From NCBI GenBank assembly GCA_027076405.1, contig JALTJN010000393.1, forward strand, positions 1 to 46,667: a DNA stretch of 46,667 nucleotides, written 5' to 3'. The notes beneath the pieces are model-generated. The model worked only from the letters and a program-made list of their open reading frames with translations. It ran no database searches and had not been told where the DNA came from. The position numbers were made by a program, and so were the translations under genes. This stretch comes from Chromatiales bacterium (lineage in GTDB: Bacteria; Pseudomonadota; Gammaproteobacteria; UBA6429). How positions within the stretch are numbered: position 1 is the stretch's first letter; every line of letters begins with the position of its first letter. Shown piece by piece: positions 31,971 to 43,150 of this stretch.

Positions 31971-32831
31971 ATGGCAAGTGGTAAGGAAATCCGTACACAG
32001 ATAAGCAGTGTTCAGAACACGCAAAAAATTACGCGCGCAATGGAAATGGTTGCGGCGAGTAAAATGCGTAAAGCACAAGATCGTATGCATGCAGCTCGTC
32101 CCTATGCGGACAAGATACGTGCAGTTATTCATCATCTTGCGTTTGCACATTCTGAATACAAACATTCGTATCTTGAAGATCGTGATGTTAAGCGAGTAGG
32201 TTTTATTATTGTTTCTTCAGACCGTGGTTTATGCGGTGGTTTAAATAATAACTTATTCCGTAAAACATTAAATGCCATGCAAGAATGGCAAGATAAAAAT
32301 ATTGATGTTGACCTGTGTACGATTGGTTCAAAAGCAACAAGCTTTTTTAAAAGTGTAAATGACATTAAAGCATCAGCAACACATCTGGGTGATACTCCCG
32401 GAGTAGCCGATATCATCGGAACAGTAAAAGTGATGCTGGATGCTTATGACAACGGTGAAATTGATCGTTTATATGTTGTTTATAACCGTTTTGTAAATAC
32501 CATGACACAAGACCCGACGATTCTTCAGATGTTACCTGTTACACAGGAAGAAGAAGATACGGAACTTGTTCATCACTGGGACTATATTTACGAACCTGAT
32601 GCAAAAGTTGTATTGGATGGTTTATTGATTCGTTACATCGAATCGCAAGTGTACCAGGGTGTTATTGAAAACGTGGCCTGCGAAATGGGTGCACGTATGG
32701 TGGCAATGAAAGCTGCTTCCGATAATGCGGGTGACTTAATTGGTGACTTACAACTGGTTTATAACAAAGCGCGTCAGGCAGCGATTACACAAGAGCTGTC
32801 AGAGATTGTTGCTGGTGCATCTGCTGTTTAA
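31971..32831 (+). CDS. atpG: ATP synthase F1 subunit gamma
   Basis: The gamma subunit is the 286-residue central rotor shaft. The N-terminal helix ([20 protein letters not shown], then [13 protein letters not shown]) and the C-terminal helix ([19 protein letters not shown], then [17 protein letters not shown]) form the coiled coil. The Rossmann-like middle contains [14 protein letters not shown]. The length is normal. Confidence 0.97.
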   Translation: MASGKEIRTQISSVQNTQKITRAMEMVAASKMRKAQDRMHAARPYADKIRAVIHHLAFAHSEYKHSYLEDRDVKRVGFIIVSSDRGLCGGLNNNLFRKTLNAMQEWQDKNIDVDLCTIGSKATSFFKSVNDIKASATHLGDTPGVADIIGTVKVMLDAYDNGEIDRLYVVYNRFVNTMTQDPTILQMLPVTQEEEDTELVHHWDYIYEPDAKVVLDGLLIRYIESQVYQGVIENVACEMGARMVAMKAASDNAGDLIGDLQLVYNKARQAAITQELSEIVAGASAV

Positions 32832-32849
32832 CCTGCTATATAAGGTTAA

Positions 32850-34271
<1,422 letters not shown>

Positions 34272-34299
34272 TCTTTGTTAAAACTTTTGGAGAAATAGT

Positions 34300-34719
34300 A
34301 TGGCAATGACCATGCATTTAGATATTGTGAGTGCCGAGAAAGAGCTATTTTCCGGCCGAGCAGAAATCGTTATTGCACCGGCAATAATGGGTGAAGTGGG
34401 TATTCATGCCCGCCATACACCCTTATTGACCCCGCTTAAGCCAGGTGAAGTTCGCATTACTAAACAAGGTGGTGAGGAAGAATCCATTTATGTCTCTGGA
34501 GGCATGATGGAAGTTCAACCTAGTGTGGTTACTATTTTGTCTGATACTGCGGTACGTGCGCAGGATTTGGATGAAGCTGCTGCAATGGAAGCAAAACAGG
34601 CTGCTGAAGAAGCGATTAAAGATCGTGATGGTGATATGGATCTTGCCGAAGCACAGTCAAAATTGCTTGAAGCGGTTGCACAACTACGAATGATTGAGCG
34701 TTTTCGTAAGCAACGTTAA
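34300..34719 (+). CDS. atpC: ATP synthase F1 subunit epsilon
   Basis: The epsilon subunit is 139 residues, with an N-terminal beta-sandwich ([37 protein letters not shown]) and a C-terminal pair of helices that inhibit the enzyme. It is the last atp gene and is followed directly by a rho-independent terminator, so the operon ends here. Confidence 0.97.
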   Translation: MAMTMHLDIVSAEKELFSGRAEIVIAPAIMGEVGIHARHTPLLTPLKPGEVRITKQGGEEESIYVSGGMMEVQPSVVTILSDTAVRAQDLDEAAAMEAKQAAEEAIKDRDGDMDLAEAQSKLLEAVAQLRMIERFRKQR

Positions 34720-34741
34720 TTTGTAGGCAATATCGTAATAG

Positions 34742-34768
34742 AAAGGGCAGATAAATCTGCCCTTTTTT
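34742..34768 (+). terminator. Rho-independent terminator of the atp operon
   Basis: AAAGGGCAGA (34742-34751) and TCTGCCCTTT (34756-34765) form a 10-base stem with a TAAA loop and a run of six T. It lies 22 bases after the atpC stop and is a textbook terminator. Confidence 0.95.
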
Positions 34769-34879
34769 GTGCCTGCTGCATATTACTGATTAAAAAGAAA
34801 ACAAAAAATCCGAGAACATCGGGAAAAATGGTTATTTATGTAGAGAAATAGCAAAAATTAGAAACCTCTTTGCTGCAAG

Positions 34880-34888
34880 TGATATAAT
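34880..34888 (+). promoter_or_regulatory. Extended -10 promoter of the FKBP gene
   Basis: TGATATAAT contains TGnTATAAT, an extended -10 element, 35 bases upstream of the FKBP start codon. No good -35 box is seen at the expected place, which extended -10 promoters can tolerate. Confidence 0.6.
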
Positions 34889-34923
34889 ATTTGCAAATTA
34901 TTGATCAAAGTTCAGGTTTAGAA

Positions 34924-35418
34924 ATGTCAGAATTAAAAGTAGAAAAACATAAGGTTGTTACCTTCATTAGCAGTATTCTTAATGATAAAGGAGAAATTGT
35001 TGAGAAGAATGATACTCCTATGGAATATGTTCATGGTGCAGACAGCGATAATGCTACTGATGATATGAAAGCAGTTGAAGGTGCCAAAATTGGTGACATT
35101 ATCGATATTGAGTTACCACCGGAACACGGTTTTGGTGAAATTGATTCAAATAAGCGTTTTCGTGACAAAGTTGAAAATGTGCCGGCTGAATTTCAAAAGA
35201 TTGGCGCACAAGTCAGTTTTCAAAATGATAAAGGCGAAACGATGTTAATGACCGTTGTTGCTATTAAAGATGGTGAAGTTTACCTTGATGGTAATCACCC
35301 TTTCGCCGGACAAACAATGACGTTTAGAATAAAAGTGTTGGCTATTCGTGATGCAACAGAAGAAGAAGTCGGTTCGGGTATGGTGGCCGGTGATTCGGCT
35401 AAGTCGGCAGTTCACTAA
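34924..35418 (+). CDS. FKBP-type peptidyl-prolyl isomerase, SlyD-like
   Basis: This protein of about 164 residues resembles SlyD-type FKBPs. It starts MSELKVEKHKVVTFISSILN, has PMEYVHG and EGAKIGDIIDIELPPEHGFG in the FKBP part, and an inserted-flap-like region (QKIGAQVSFQNDKGETMLM). It lacks the histidine-rich metal-binding tail of E. coli SlyD. The likely role is prolyl isomerisation and chaperoning in the cytoplasm. I chose ATG 34924. A TTG at 34891 in frame would add eleven residues that overlap the promoter. glmU begins 15 bases after the stop. Confidence 0.85.
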   Translation: MSELKVEKHKVVTFISSILNDKGEIVEKNDTPMEYVHGADSDNATDDMKAVEGAKIGDIIDIELPPEHGFGEIDSNKRFRDKVENVPAEFQKIGAQVSFQNDKGETMLMTVVAIKDGEVYLDGNHPFAGQTMTFRIKVLAIRDATEEEVGSGMVAGDSAKSAVH

Positions 35419-35433
35419 GATAAAATAAAAAAT

Positions 35434-36816
35434 ATGTCAGATAATAATAAATTAAATATCATTATTCTTGCTGCCGGTCAGGGTACAAGAATGAAATCTG
35501 CTTTACCGAAGGTATTGCATTCATTGGCAGGTGTTCCTTTAGTTCAGCATGTGATTAATACATCAAAAGAACTGCAACCTGAAGAAATTAATGTTGTATA
35601 TGGTCATGGTGGAGAACAGGTACAACAAAAAATAAATGACACAACTATTAATTGGGTGTTACAGGAAGAACAGCTTGGAACAGGACATGCGGTTGATCAG
35701 GCAACCGATCGATTAAAAGATGATCAGCTTGTGCTAATTTTATACGGTGATGTGCCTTTAATAAAACGTGAAACACTAGAAGAGTTAATTGAACAGGCTA
35801 AAGATGGATTTTCTTTGTTGACAGTACAACTGGATAATCCAAAAGGTTATGGACGTATTGTCAGAAGTAAGAAAAACCTGGTTGAAAATATTACCGAAGA
35901 AAAAGATGCCAGTGATGAAATTAAGAAAATCAATGAAGTAAATACCGGAATCCTGGCAGTAAAAGCCAAGCTATTAAAAAACTGGTTAGCTCAACTGGAT
36001 AATAATAATGCTCAAAAAGAATATTATTTAACCGACGTTATAGCAATGGCAGTGAAAGATAATTTTATTGTTCATACAACGCAGCCTGAAAATGAATATG
36101 AAGTAATGGGAGTGAATAATCGTTTGCAGCTGGCAGAGCTGGAACGTTTTTATCAACAAGAGCAAGCTAATCAATTAATGACAGATGGCATTACTCTGGC
36201 GGATCCTTCACGAATAGATATTCGCGGTACGATAACTCATGGTAAAGATATTTCGATTGATATAAATACTGTTTTTGAAGGGGATGTATCCATTGGTAAT
36301 AATGTTTCTATTGGTGCAAATTGTGTTATCAAAGATTCTAAAATTGCGGATGATGTTGTTATCTTACCGATGAGTGTTTTAGATAATGCTTCCGTTGGTA
36401 AAGGCAGTAAGGTCGGTCCATTTGCACGCTTAAGACCAGGAGCGGTATTATCAGATGATACACATGTTGGTAATTTTGTTGAAATTAAAAAAAGTTTTGT
36501 TGGAGTTGGCAGTAAGGTTAACCATCTAACTTATATTGGCGATTCAATGATTGGTAAAAATGTAAATATTGGTGCTGGTACAATTACCTGTAATTATGAT
36601 GGTGCGAATAAACATCAAACGGTCATTGCTGATAATGTATTTGTTGGTTCATCTACACAGTTAGTTGCACCTGTAAAAATAGGGAAAAATGCAACTATTG
36701 GTGCCGGCTCAACCATAACAACTGATGTTGCTGAAAATGAATTAGCGATTACCCGGGTAAAACAAAAAAGTATAACTGGCTGGAAACGACCAGTAAAAAT
36801 TATAAAGTCGAATTAA
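35434..36816 (+). CDS. glmU: Bifunctional GlcNAc-1-P uridyltransferase / GlcN-1-P acetyltransferase
   Basis: GlmU makes UDP-GlcNAc from glucosamine-1-phosphate, acetyl-CoA and UTP, feeding peptidoglycan and LPS. The protein has 460 residues. The N-terminal pyrophosphorylase domain has [20 protein letters not shown] (residues 9-28) and [13 protein letters not shown]. The C-terminal left-handed beta-helix has hexapeptide repeats ([30 protein letters not shown]) and the acetyl-CoA site around [19 protein letters not shown]. It is followed 14 bases later by glmS, the enzyme that supplies its precursor GlcN-6-P. Confidence 0.98.
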   Translation: MSDNNKLNIIILAAGQGTRMKSALPKVLHSLAGVPLVQHVINTSKELQPEEINVVYGHGGEQVQQKINDTTINWVLQEEQLGTGHAVDQATDRLKDDQLVLILYGDVPLIKRETLEELIEQAKDGFSLLTVQLDNPKGYGRIVRSKKNLVENITEEKDASDEIKKINEVNTGILAVKAKLLKNWLAQLDNNNAQKEYYLTDVIAMAVKDNFIVHTTQPENEYEVMGVNNRLQLAELERFYQQEQANQLMTDGITLADPSRIDIRGTITHGKDISIDINTVFEGDVSIGNNVSIGANCVIKDSKIADDVVILPMSVLDNASVGKGSKVGPFARLRPGAVLSDDTHVGNFVEIKKSFVGVGSKVNHLTYIGDSMIGKNVNIGAGTITCNYDGANKHQTVIADNVFVGSSTQLVAPVKIGKNATIGAGSTITTDVAENELAITRVKQKSITGWKRPVKIIKSN

Positions 36817-36829
36817 GTAGAGAATTAAT

Positions 36830-38662
36830 ATGTGTGGCATAGTAGGTGCGGTTTCTCATAGGGATATTACTCCGGTTTTATTAGAAGGATTAAACCGTCT
36901 TGAGTATCGGGGTTATGATTCAGCGGGTATTGCAGTGCTGGATAATAACGAATGCATAGAGCGTGTTAGGGCTGTTGGTAAAATAAAAAATCTGGAAGCA
37001 GCTTTAAAAACAACACCGGCAAATGGATTTATTGGAATTGGACATACACGTTGGGCAACTCATGGTGAACCAACGGCAAAAAATGCGCATCCACATGTTT
37101 GTAATGACAGTGTAGCTATTGTTCATAATGGCATAATTGAAAACCATGAAGCATTACGCGCAGAGCAAATTAAAGCTGGATTTAATTTTACATCTGATAC
37201 TGATACCGAAGTTATCGTTCATCAGATTGAAAAATATCTGGAGCAAGGAAACAACTTGCTTGAAGCGGTAAAAAATTCAATTAGTGATCTTGATGGTGCC
37301 TATGCGTTAGGTGTCATTAGTAAAGCAGAGCCCAATACCTTGATTTGTGCACGAAAAGGAAGTCCGTTAGTCATTGGTGTTGGTAAAGATGAGAATTTTA
37401 TCGCATCAGATATGTCGGCTTTATTATCAGAAACCAATCAGTTTATTATTTTACAAGAAGGTGATATTGCGGAACTTAAACCTTCGACAATTGATGTCTA
37501 TGATGAAAACGGTGATGCTGTCAAAAGAGCAATACACGAAAGTCAGCTTTCTGATGATGCGGTTGATAAAGGTGAATATGCTCACTATATGCTTAAAGAA
37601 ATTTATGAGCAGCCCATTGCCATAGCAGATACCCTAGAAGGTCGGTTAACTAAAGACAAGGTGCTTGATTCAAGTTTTGGACCTAAAGCAATTGAGATCT
37701 TTGATAAAATAAAGTCGGTACAAATAATTGCCTGCGGAACAAGTTATCATGCAGGGCTAATTGCAAAATATGCTATAGAATCTGTCACAAAATTGCCCTG
37801 CAATGTTGAAGTTGCGAGCGAGTTCAGATATCGAAAAGTAGTTGTACAGGAAGACACCTTATTAATTACTATTTCACAGTCAGGTGAAACAGCAGATACT
37901 TTAGCCGCGCTAAGAAAAGCAAAAGAAATTGGTTTTAAACATACCTTAGCAATTTGTAATGTGCCTGAAAGCTCATTAGTGCGAGAATCTGAACTGAGTA
38001 TGATGACACGCGCTGGCCCGGAGATTGGGGTAGCATCAACAAAAGCATTTACCACACAGTTAGTTGTTATTTTATTGCTGGTAACAGTCTTGGCTCGACG
38101 ATTCGGTTTTCCGGCAAAAAGTGAAGCGAAAGTGGTGGAACAATTGCGTCACCTGCCCGGAATTATTGATGATGTTTTAAAACTGGATGATGAAATTAAA
38201 GAAGTGGCAAATGATTTTGCCGATAAAAATCATGCTTTATTCCTTGGCCGGGGTATGCATTATCCGGTAGCAATGGAAGGCGCGCTAAAGCTGAAGGAAA
38301 TTTCCTATATTCATGCAGAAGGTTACCCCGCAGGTGAATTAAAACACGGGCCGATAGCATTAGTTGATAAAAATATTCCTATAGTCGCTGTTGCACCTAA
38401 TGATAAATTAATTGATAAATTAAAATCTAATTTACAGGAAGTAAAAGCGCGTGGCGGACAGTTATATGTGTTTGCTGATAAAGGGACAAACCTCAAATCA
38501 GAAGAAGGCATTAAAGTCATTCAAGTTGCACCACTGGATATCGCTATCTCGCCGATTATATTTACGGTACCGTTGCAACTGTTATCCTATCATGTCGCTG
38601 TTTTAAAAGGGACGGATGTAGATCAACCGAGAAACCTGGCAAAATCAGTTACCGTTGAATAA
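36830..38662 (+). CDS. glmS: Glutamine-fructose-6-phosphate aminotransferase
   Basis: GlmS converts fructose-6-phosphate and glutamine to glucosamine-6-phosphate, the first step of hexosamine synthesis. It has 610 residues. After removal of Met the catalytic Cys1 is exposed (MCGIVGAV). The amidotransferase domain has GIGHTRWATHGEPT and the C-terminal end is DQPRNLAKSVTVE. The two SIS domains carry CGTSYHAG and SQSGETADT. It is directly downstream of glmU. No glmS ribozyme is visible upstream. Confidence 0.98.
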   Translation: MCGIVGAVSHRDITPVLLEGLNRLEYRGYDSAGIAVLDNNECIERVRAVGKIKNLEAALKTTPANGFIGIGHTRWATHGEPTAKNAHPHVCNDSVAIVHNGIIENHEALRAEQIKAGFNFTSDTDTEVIVHQIEKYLEQGNNLLEAVKNSISDLDGAYALGVISKAEPNTLICARKGSPLVIGVGKDENFIASDMSALLSETNQFIILQEGDIAELKPSTIDVYDENGDAVKRAIHESQLSDDAVDKGEYAHYMLKEIYEQPIAIADTLEGRLTKDKVLDSSFGPKAIEIFDKIKSVQIIACGTSYHAGLIAKYAIESVTKLPCNVEVASEFRYRKVVVQEDTLLITISQSGETADTLAALRKAKEIGFKHTLAICNVPESSLVRESELSMMTRAGPEIGVASTKAFTTQLVVILLLVTVLARRFGFPAKSEAKVVEQLRHLPGIIDDVLKLDDEIKEVANDFADKNHALFLGRGMHYPVAMEGALKLKEISYIHAEGYPAGELKHGPIALVDKNIPIVAVAPNDKLIDKLKSNLQEVKARGGQLYVFADKGTNLKSEEGIKVIQVAPLDIAISPIIFTVPLQLLSYHVAVLKGTDVDQPRNLAKSVTVE

Positions 38663-38734
38663 TAAATATTAGCCACCAAGTAGAAGGTGAAACCTGAGGT
38701 AGAGAGACTGGCCTGGGCCACACGAAGAAGATCA

Positions 38735-38844
38735 AATTATAACCATGGCGAATACTGTATACACGAGTAAAGTTATAATTGATTATCTAGTAGTGAAATT
38801 TTTTGTTTTCTTGCGGTTCTTTGTGTTCTTTATGGCAAAATTAT
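38735..38844. repeat. Repeat-like and inverted sequences between glmS and trkH
   Basis: The 182-base gap between convergent glmS and trkH contains a 9-base perfect inverted repeat, AATTATAAC (38735-38743) with GTTATAATT (38772-38780). It may be a weak terminator or the edge of a small element. On the reverse strand at about 38800-38840 there is a run of degenerate units such as AAAGAACACAAAGAACC. These recall the (CACGAAGAA)-type intergenic repeats I remember from other proteobacteria. No gene, tRNA or clear T-tailed terminator is seen in the gap. Confidence 0.35.
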
Positions 38845-40290
38845 TTAACGTCGCCAGAATGCAGGCGTTAATAAAATTAAAATAGTAAATAACTCAAGTC
38901 GGCCTAATAACATACAAAAGGCCAGAATTAATTTATTGCCGTCACTCAGTATCTGAAATGAAGAGCTGATCTCGCCGAGTCCGGGTCCGAGATTATTAAT
39001 TGCACTTGCAACCGCAGAAAAAGCGGTAACCTGATCAACACCACTTGCCATAATGGCAAGCATGGCAATAGAGAAAACAGCGATATAAAGAGCAAAAAAT
39101 CCCCAGACACCGTTTGTAATCGAATCCTGATAAATATGGTCTTTAATTTTTAATGGGTAAATGGCAGCCGGATGAATCAATCGAAGAATTTCCCGGTAGC
39201 CCTGTTTGATAAGTAATATGAATCTAATAACCTTGATTCCACCAGCCGTTGAACCTGAACAGCCACCAATAAAACTAATAAAAAAGAGTAAGGTGAATAC
39301 GAAAGGCGGCCAGAGCGAAAAATTTTCAGTGGCGTATCCAGTACTTGTGATGACAGAGACAGTGGTAAAAAGACTATGACGCAATGCTTCTGTATAGCTA
39401 GGGTAAACATTATCATAAAGAAGTTTTAGACTAATAATAAATACAGTACCAAGAACGATAATGTTAAAAACTTTAACTTCCGGATTGGAAAAATAATTAG
39501 AAAAATCATTTTTAAAAATGGCAAGGTAATGAATGCTAAAATTAATTGCGCCCACGTACATAAAAAAGACTGTAATTAATTCTATTGGTAAACTATTAAA
39601 GTATCCGATACTGGCATCATGAGTAGAAAACCCGCCAGTGGAGATAGTTGACATGCTATGAGAAACTGCATCATAGGGAGACATACCTGCAAGCCAGTAT
39701 GAAACTGCACATAGCGATGTCATTAGTAGATATATGAACCAGAATATTTGTGTTGTCTGCGCTATACGAGGGGTGAGTTTTTCCTCTTTCATAGGTCCTG
39801 GCGTTTCAGCGCGATAAAGTTGCATGCCACCCATTCGAAGTATTGGCAGTATAGCAACAGCTAAAACGATAATCCCCATGCCGCCTAGCCATTGTAACTC
39901 TTGCCGGTAAAATAAAATTGAGCGTGGTAAAAGATCTAAACCGGTCAAGATGGTAGCGCCAGTCGTTGTAAATGCGGATGCCGCTTCAAAGAATGAATCA
40001 ATAAATCCAAGGTGGGGGCCAATGATAAAAGGGAGAGCGCTAACAATAGTTAAAATAAACCAGAAAGAGGCAACAATTAAAAAACCTTCGTGTCGCAGTA
40101 ACTCTGTAGAATCATTTCTATTTGGATACCATAAGCTTAACCCCATAAAAAGGGAAAACAAAAGTGGATAAAAAAAATCTAATATATGGCCGTCGGAATA
40201 AAATAGTGAAATAAATATCGGTGGAAGTAATCCCAGGCTGTGAAAGACAAGGAAAAAACCAATTATGCGAAAGAGTGGTTTATAACGCAT
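38845..40290 (-). CDS. trkH: Potassium uptake protein TrkH (second copy)
   Basis: This 481-residue membrane protein of the Trk/Ktr potassium-transporter family has four pore-loop repeats. The selectivity loops are AFTTTGATI, TISTGGFST, ITSTGYATE and INNLGPG, consistent with the glycine-based filter. It works with the cytoplasmic gating protein TrkA, encoded upstream. The protein ends LLTPAFWRR, as does the neighbouring copy. It starts four bases after the stop of the first trkH and is the last gene of the leftward block. The two copies are clearly homologous but diverged, so this is an old duplication. Confidence 0.93.
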   Translation of the reverse strand: MRYKPLFRIIGFFLVFHSLGLLPPIFISLFYSDGHILDFFYPLLFSLFMGLSLWYPNRNDSTELLRHEGFLIVASFWFILTIVSALPFIIGPHLGFIDSFFEAASAFTTTGATILTGLDLLPRSILFYRQELQWLGGMGIIVLAVAILPILRMGGMQLYRAETPGPMKEEKLTPRIAQTTQIFWFIYLLMTSLCAVSYWLAGMSPYDAVSHSMSTISTGGFSTHDASIGYFNSLPIELITVFFMYVGAINFSIHYLAIFKNDFSNYFSNPEVKVFNIIVLGTVFIISLKLLYDNVYPSYTEALRHSLFTTVSVITSTGYATENFSLWPPFVFTLLFFISFIGGCSGSTAGGIKVIRFILLIKQGYREILRLIHPAAIYPLKIKDHIYQDSITNGVWGFFALYIAVFSIAMLAIMASGVDQVTAFSAVASAINNLGPGLGEISSSFQILSDGNKLILAFCMLLGRLELFTILILLTPAFWRR

Positions 40291-40294
40291 TTCA

Positions 40295-41749
40295 TTAACG
40301 TCGCCAGAATGCAGGTGTTAAAAGAACCAGTAAAGTAAATATTTCCAGACGTCCTAATAACATGGCAAAAGATAATATCCATTTAGCAGAATCACTAACT
40401 CCGGCATAATTTAAACCGACTTCATTTAAGCCGGGCCCGAGATTATTCATACTGGCAGCGGTTGCAGAGAAAGCGCTGATTTGATCCAGTCCTGTAAGCA
40501 TAAGCGCAAGCAAGATGATAACGAAGGCCGCAACATAGGCAGAAAAGAAGCCCCAGACTGCCTGAATAATTCGATCAGATAATGGTTTACCACCAATCTT
40601 GATTACAAACACAGCATTTGGATGAATCAGGCGCTTCACTTCACGCATGCCCTGTTTAAGCAAAAGTAAAAAGCGAATCATTTTCATGCCGCCACCGGTG
40701 GAACCGGCACATGCGCCGATAAAACTGGTGAATAATAATAAGATAGGTAAAAATCCGGGCCAGTTATGATACTCGTATGTCGTAAATCCTGTTGTTGTAC
40801 CGATAGAAACAGTTTGAAACATACCATGTAAAAAAGCGTGCTCGGGTGCAATAAAGTGGTTGGTATAATACAAATAAGCAGAAGAAATAATGGTGACAAC
40901 AAAAAGGAGTGTGATATAAGTTTTAAATTCTGAATCAAGCAAATAGGCTTTAAGAGAACGACTACGCCAGGATAAAAAATGCAGAGAAAAATTTATGCCT
41001 GAAAGTAACATAAATATGATAGCAACAACTTCTACCATAGGCTGTTCATTAAAATATCCCATGCTGGCATCATGTGTAGAAAAGCCGCCAATCGCAACGG
41101 TTGAAAAGCTATGACTGATAGCGTCAAAAGTATTCATACCCGCTGCCCAATAAGCAAGCGCACATGCAATTGTTAAGGTTAAGTAGATATACCAAAGGGC
41201 TTTAGCTGTTTCTGTAATGCGAGGTGTAAGTTTATTATCTTTCATTGGTCCGGGTGTTTCTGCTTTATAGAGTTGCATACCACCTATTCCTAAAAGCGGC
41301 ATAATGGCAACAGCTAAAACGATAATTCCCATTCCACCAAGCCATTGTAGTTGCTGGCGATAATACAAAATAGATTCAGGAAGTTGATCCAGACCAACAA
41401 TGACGGTTGCCCCAGTTGTTGTCAGTCCGGATAAAGATTCAAAAAGTGCGTCTGTTATTGAGATATCAATTTGAGATGACAGTATAAAAGGGATAGCACC
41501 AAAAGAAGCTAAAACGGTCCAGAATAAAACGACAATCAGGAAACCATCTCGAAGCCTTAATTCATTTTTATAATTTTTAACAGGTAGCCATGCAATAATC
41601 CCGGTAATGAGAGTAACTGCAAAGGCATCAAAAAATGGTTCAAAAGAACCATCAAGATAAATGATCGAAACAATAATGGGCGGTACCATGGTAAAACTGA
41701 ATACCATGAGTAAAATGCCAAGGATGCGTTGTATAACAAAAAATTGCAT
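40295..41749 (-). CDS. trkH: Potassium uptake protein TrkH (first copy)
   Basis: This 484-residue TrkH homologue is directly downstream of trkA. Filter loops are GLTTTGATV, TVAIGGFST, GTTTGFTTY and MNNLGPG. The second loop has AIGG where the other copy has STGG. The QQLQWLGGMGIIVLAVAIMP region and the AETPGPMKDNKLTPRI segment are shared with the second copy. Tandem TrkH proteins may differ in affinity or ion preference, as reported for TrkH and TrkI in Halomonas. The closeness to trkA (6 bases) indicates one transcript. Confidence 0.95.
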   Translation of the reverse strand: MQFFVIQRILGILLMVFSFTMVPPIIVSIIYLDGSFEPFFDAFAVTLITGIIAWLPVKNYKNELRLRDGFLIVVLFWTVLASFGAIPFILSSQIDISITDALFESLSGLTTTGATVIVGLDQLPESILYYRQQLQWLGGMGIIVLAVAIMPLLGIGGMQLYKAETPGPMKDNKLTPRITETAKALWYIYLTLTIACALAYWAAGMNTFDAISHSFSTVAIGGFSTHDASMGYFNEQPMVEVVAIIFMLLSGINFSLHFLSWRSRSLKAYLLDSEFKTYITLLFVVTIISSAYLYYTNHFIAPEHAFLHGMFQTVSIGTTTGFTTYEYHNWPGFLPILLLFTSFIGACAGSTGGGMKMIRFLLLLKQGMREVKRLIHPNAVFVIKIGGKPLSDRIIQAVWGFFSAYVAAFVIILLALMLTGLDQISAFSATAASMNNLGPGLNEVGLNYAGVSDSAKWILSFAMLLGRLEIFTLLVLLTPAFWRR

Positions 41750-41755
41750 AGTTGA

Positions 41756-43129
41756 TTAAATAAAAGTGATACCAACCTGGAAAAGTTTTTCAACTTCTGA
41801 AATATATTTTTTATCAATAAGAAAGAGAATGACGTGATCTTCCGGTTCGATAATCGTATCGTGATGGGCAATAATGACAGTGTCACCACGCACAATAGCA
41901 CCTATGGTGGTACCGGTAGGTAATTTAAGATCGCAAATTTGTCGACCGACAACCTTTGATGTTGTTTTATCGCCATGGGCAATGGCTTCGATGGCTTCAG
42001 CGGCACCACGACGTAAAGAGTGAACCTTAACGACATCGCCACGGCGTACATGAGCCAGCAAACTACTGATGGTGGATTGTTGTGGTGATATAGCAATATC
42101 AATTTCACCACCCTGAATAAGATCAACATAAGCTGCCCTGTTGATTAAGGCCATTACCTTACGGGCGCCTAGACGTTTTGCCAGCATGGCGGAAAGAATA
42201 TTGGCTTCTTCATCATTTGTGACAGAACAAAAGATATCGGTATTATCAATATTTTCTTCGATTAACAAATTACCATCGGAGGCATCACCATTAAGTACAA
42301 TGGTTTTATCGAGTTCTTTAGCCAGATTATGTGCGCGGACGGAGTTATGATCGATGAGCTTGACCTGATAATCATTTTCTAAAGCTTTGGCAAGTCGTTT
42401 GCCGATATTACCGCCACCGACAATCATGACGCGTTTATAGGGCTTATCAAGACGGCGAAGTTCGCTGATCATGGCACGAATACATTTAGGTGTAGCAACA
42501 AAAAAAACTTCGTCATCTGCTTCAATCACAGTATTGCCATGAGGAATGATAGCGTGATCTCGGCGATAAATAGCTGCAACCCGTATTTCAACACTTGGCA
42601 TATGTTGCTTAATGGTACTTAATTCATGCCCAACTAAAGGGCCGCCATAATAAGCTCGAACACCGACAAGCTGTACTTTTTTATCTGCAAAATCAAGTAC
42701 TTGTAGTGCACCAGGATGTGTGATTAAACTCTGGATATAGTCAGTAATAAGCTGTTCCGGGCTAATTAAGACATCAATGGGCAAGGCTTCCTGCTGAAAC
42801 AGTTGCGGGTGTGACAAATATCCGAGTGCGCGAACACGTGCTATTTTAGTTGGCGTGTGAAATACCGTATAGGCAACCTGACAGGCGACCATATTTGTTT
42901 CATCACTATCGGTGACAGCAATAAGCATATCAGCATCATCGGCACCGGCGGAGCGTAAAATATTAGGATGAGAAGCCTGACCGGCAATGGTGCGTAAATC
43001 TAATCGGTCTTGTAATGCTTGTAAGGTTTTTTCATCCTTATCAACGATGGTTATGTCATTGGCTTCACTGGTAAGATTTTCTGCCAGCGAGCTGCCTACC
43101 TGCCCTGCACCTAGAATTATAATTTTCAT
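41756..43129 (-). CDS. trkA: Trk potassium uptake regulatory protein TrkA
   Basis: TrkA is a 457-residue cytoplasmic nucleotide-binding ring that gates TrkH. It has two RCK_N domains with glycine-rich Rossmann motifs ([17 protein letters not shown] at residues 3-19 and [18 protein letters not shown] near 234), each followed by an RCK_C domain. The length equals E. coli TrkA. It lies between ntrX and the two trkH genes in the order found in several gammaproteobacteria. Confidence 0.97.
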   Translation of the reverse strand: MKIIILGAGQVGSSLAENLTSEANDITIVDKDEKTLQALQDRLDLRTIAGQASHPNILRSAGADDADMLIAVTDSDETNMVACQVAYTVFHTPTKIARVRALGYLSHPQLFQQEALPIDVLISPEQLITDYIQSLITHPGALQVLDFADKKVQLVGVRAYYGGPLVGHELSTIKQHMPSVEIRVAAIYRRDHAIIPHGNTVIEADDEVFFVATPKCIRAMISELRRLDKPYKRVMIVGGGNIGKRLAKALENDYQVKLIDHNSVRAHNLAKELDKTIVLNGDASDGNLLIEENIDNTDIFCSVTNDEEANILSAMLAKRLGARKVMALINRAAYVDLIQGGEIDIAISPQQSTISSLLAHVRRGDVVKVHSLRRGAAEAIEAIAHGDKTTSKVVGRQICDLKLPTGTTIGAIVRGDTVIIAHHDTIIEPEDHVILFLIDKKYISEVEKLFQVGITFI

Positions 43130-43150
43130 TTTATATATCGTATTGTTATT

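Noticed and set aside
34891..34923. TTG start for the FKBP gene at 34891.
   Set aside because: It lies within three bases of the extended -10 element, and the family-like sequence begins at the ATG 34924.
38663..38844. tRNA or small RNA gene after glmS.
   Set aside because: No cloverleaf or CCA-like end could be drawn; only weak inverted repeats are present.
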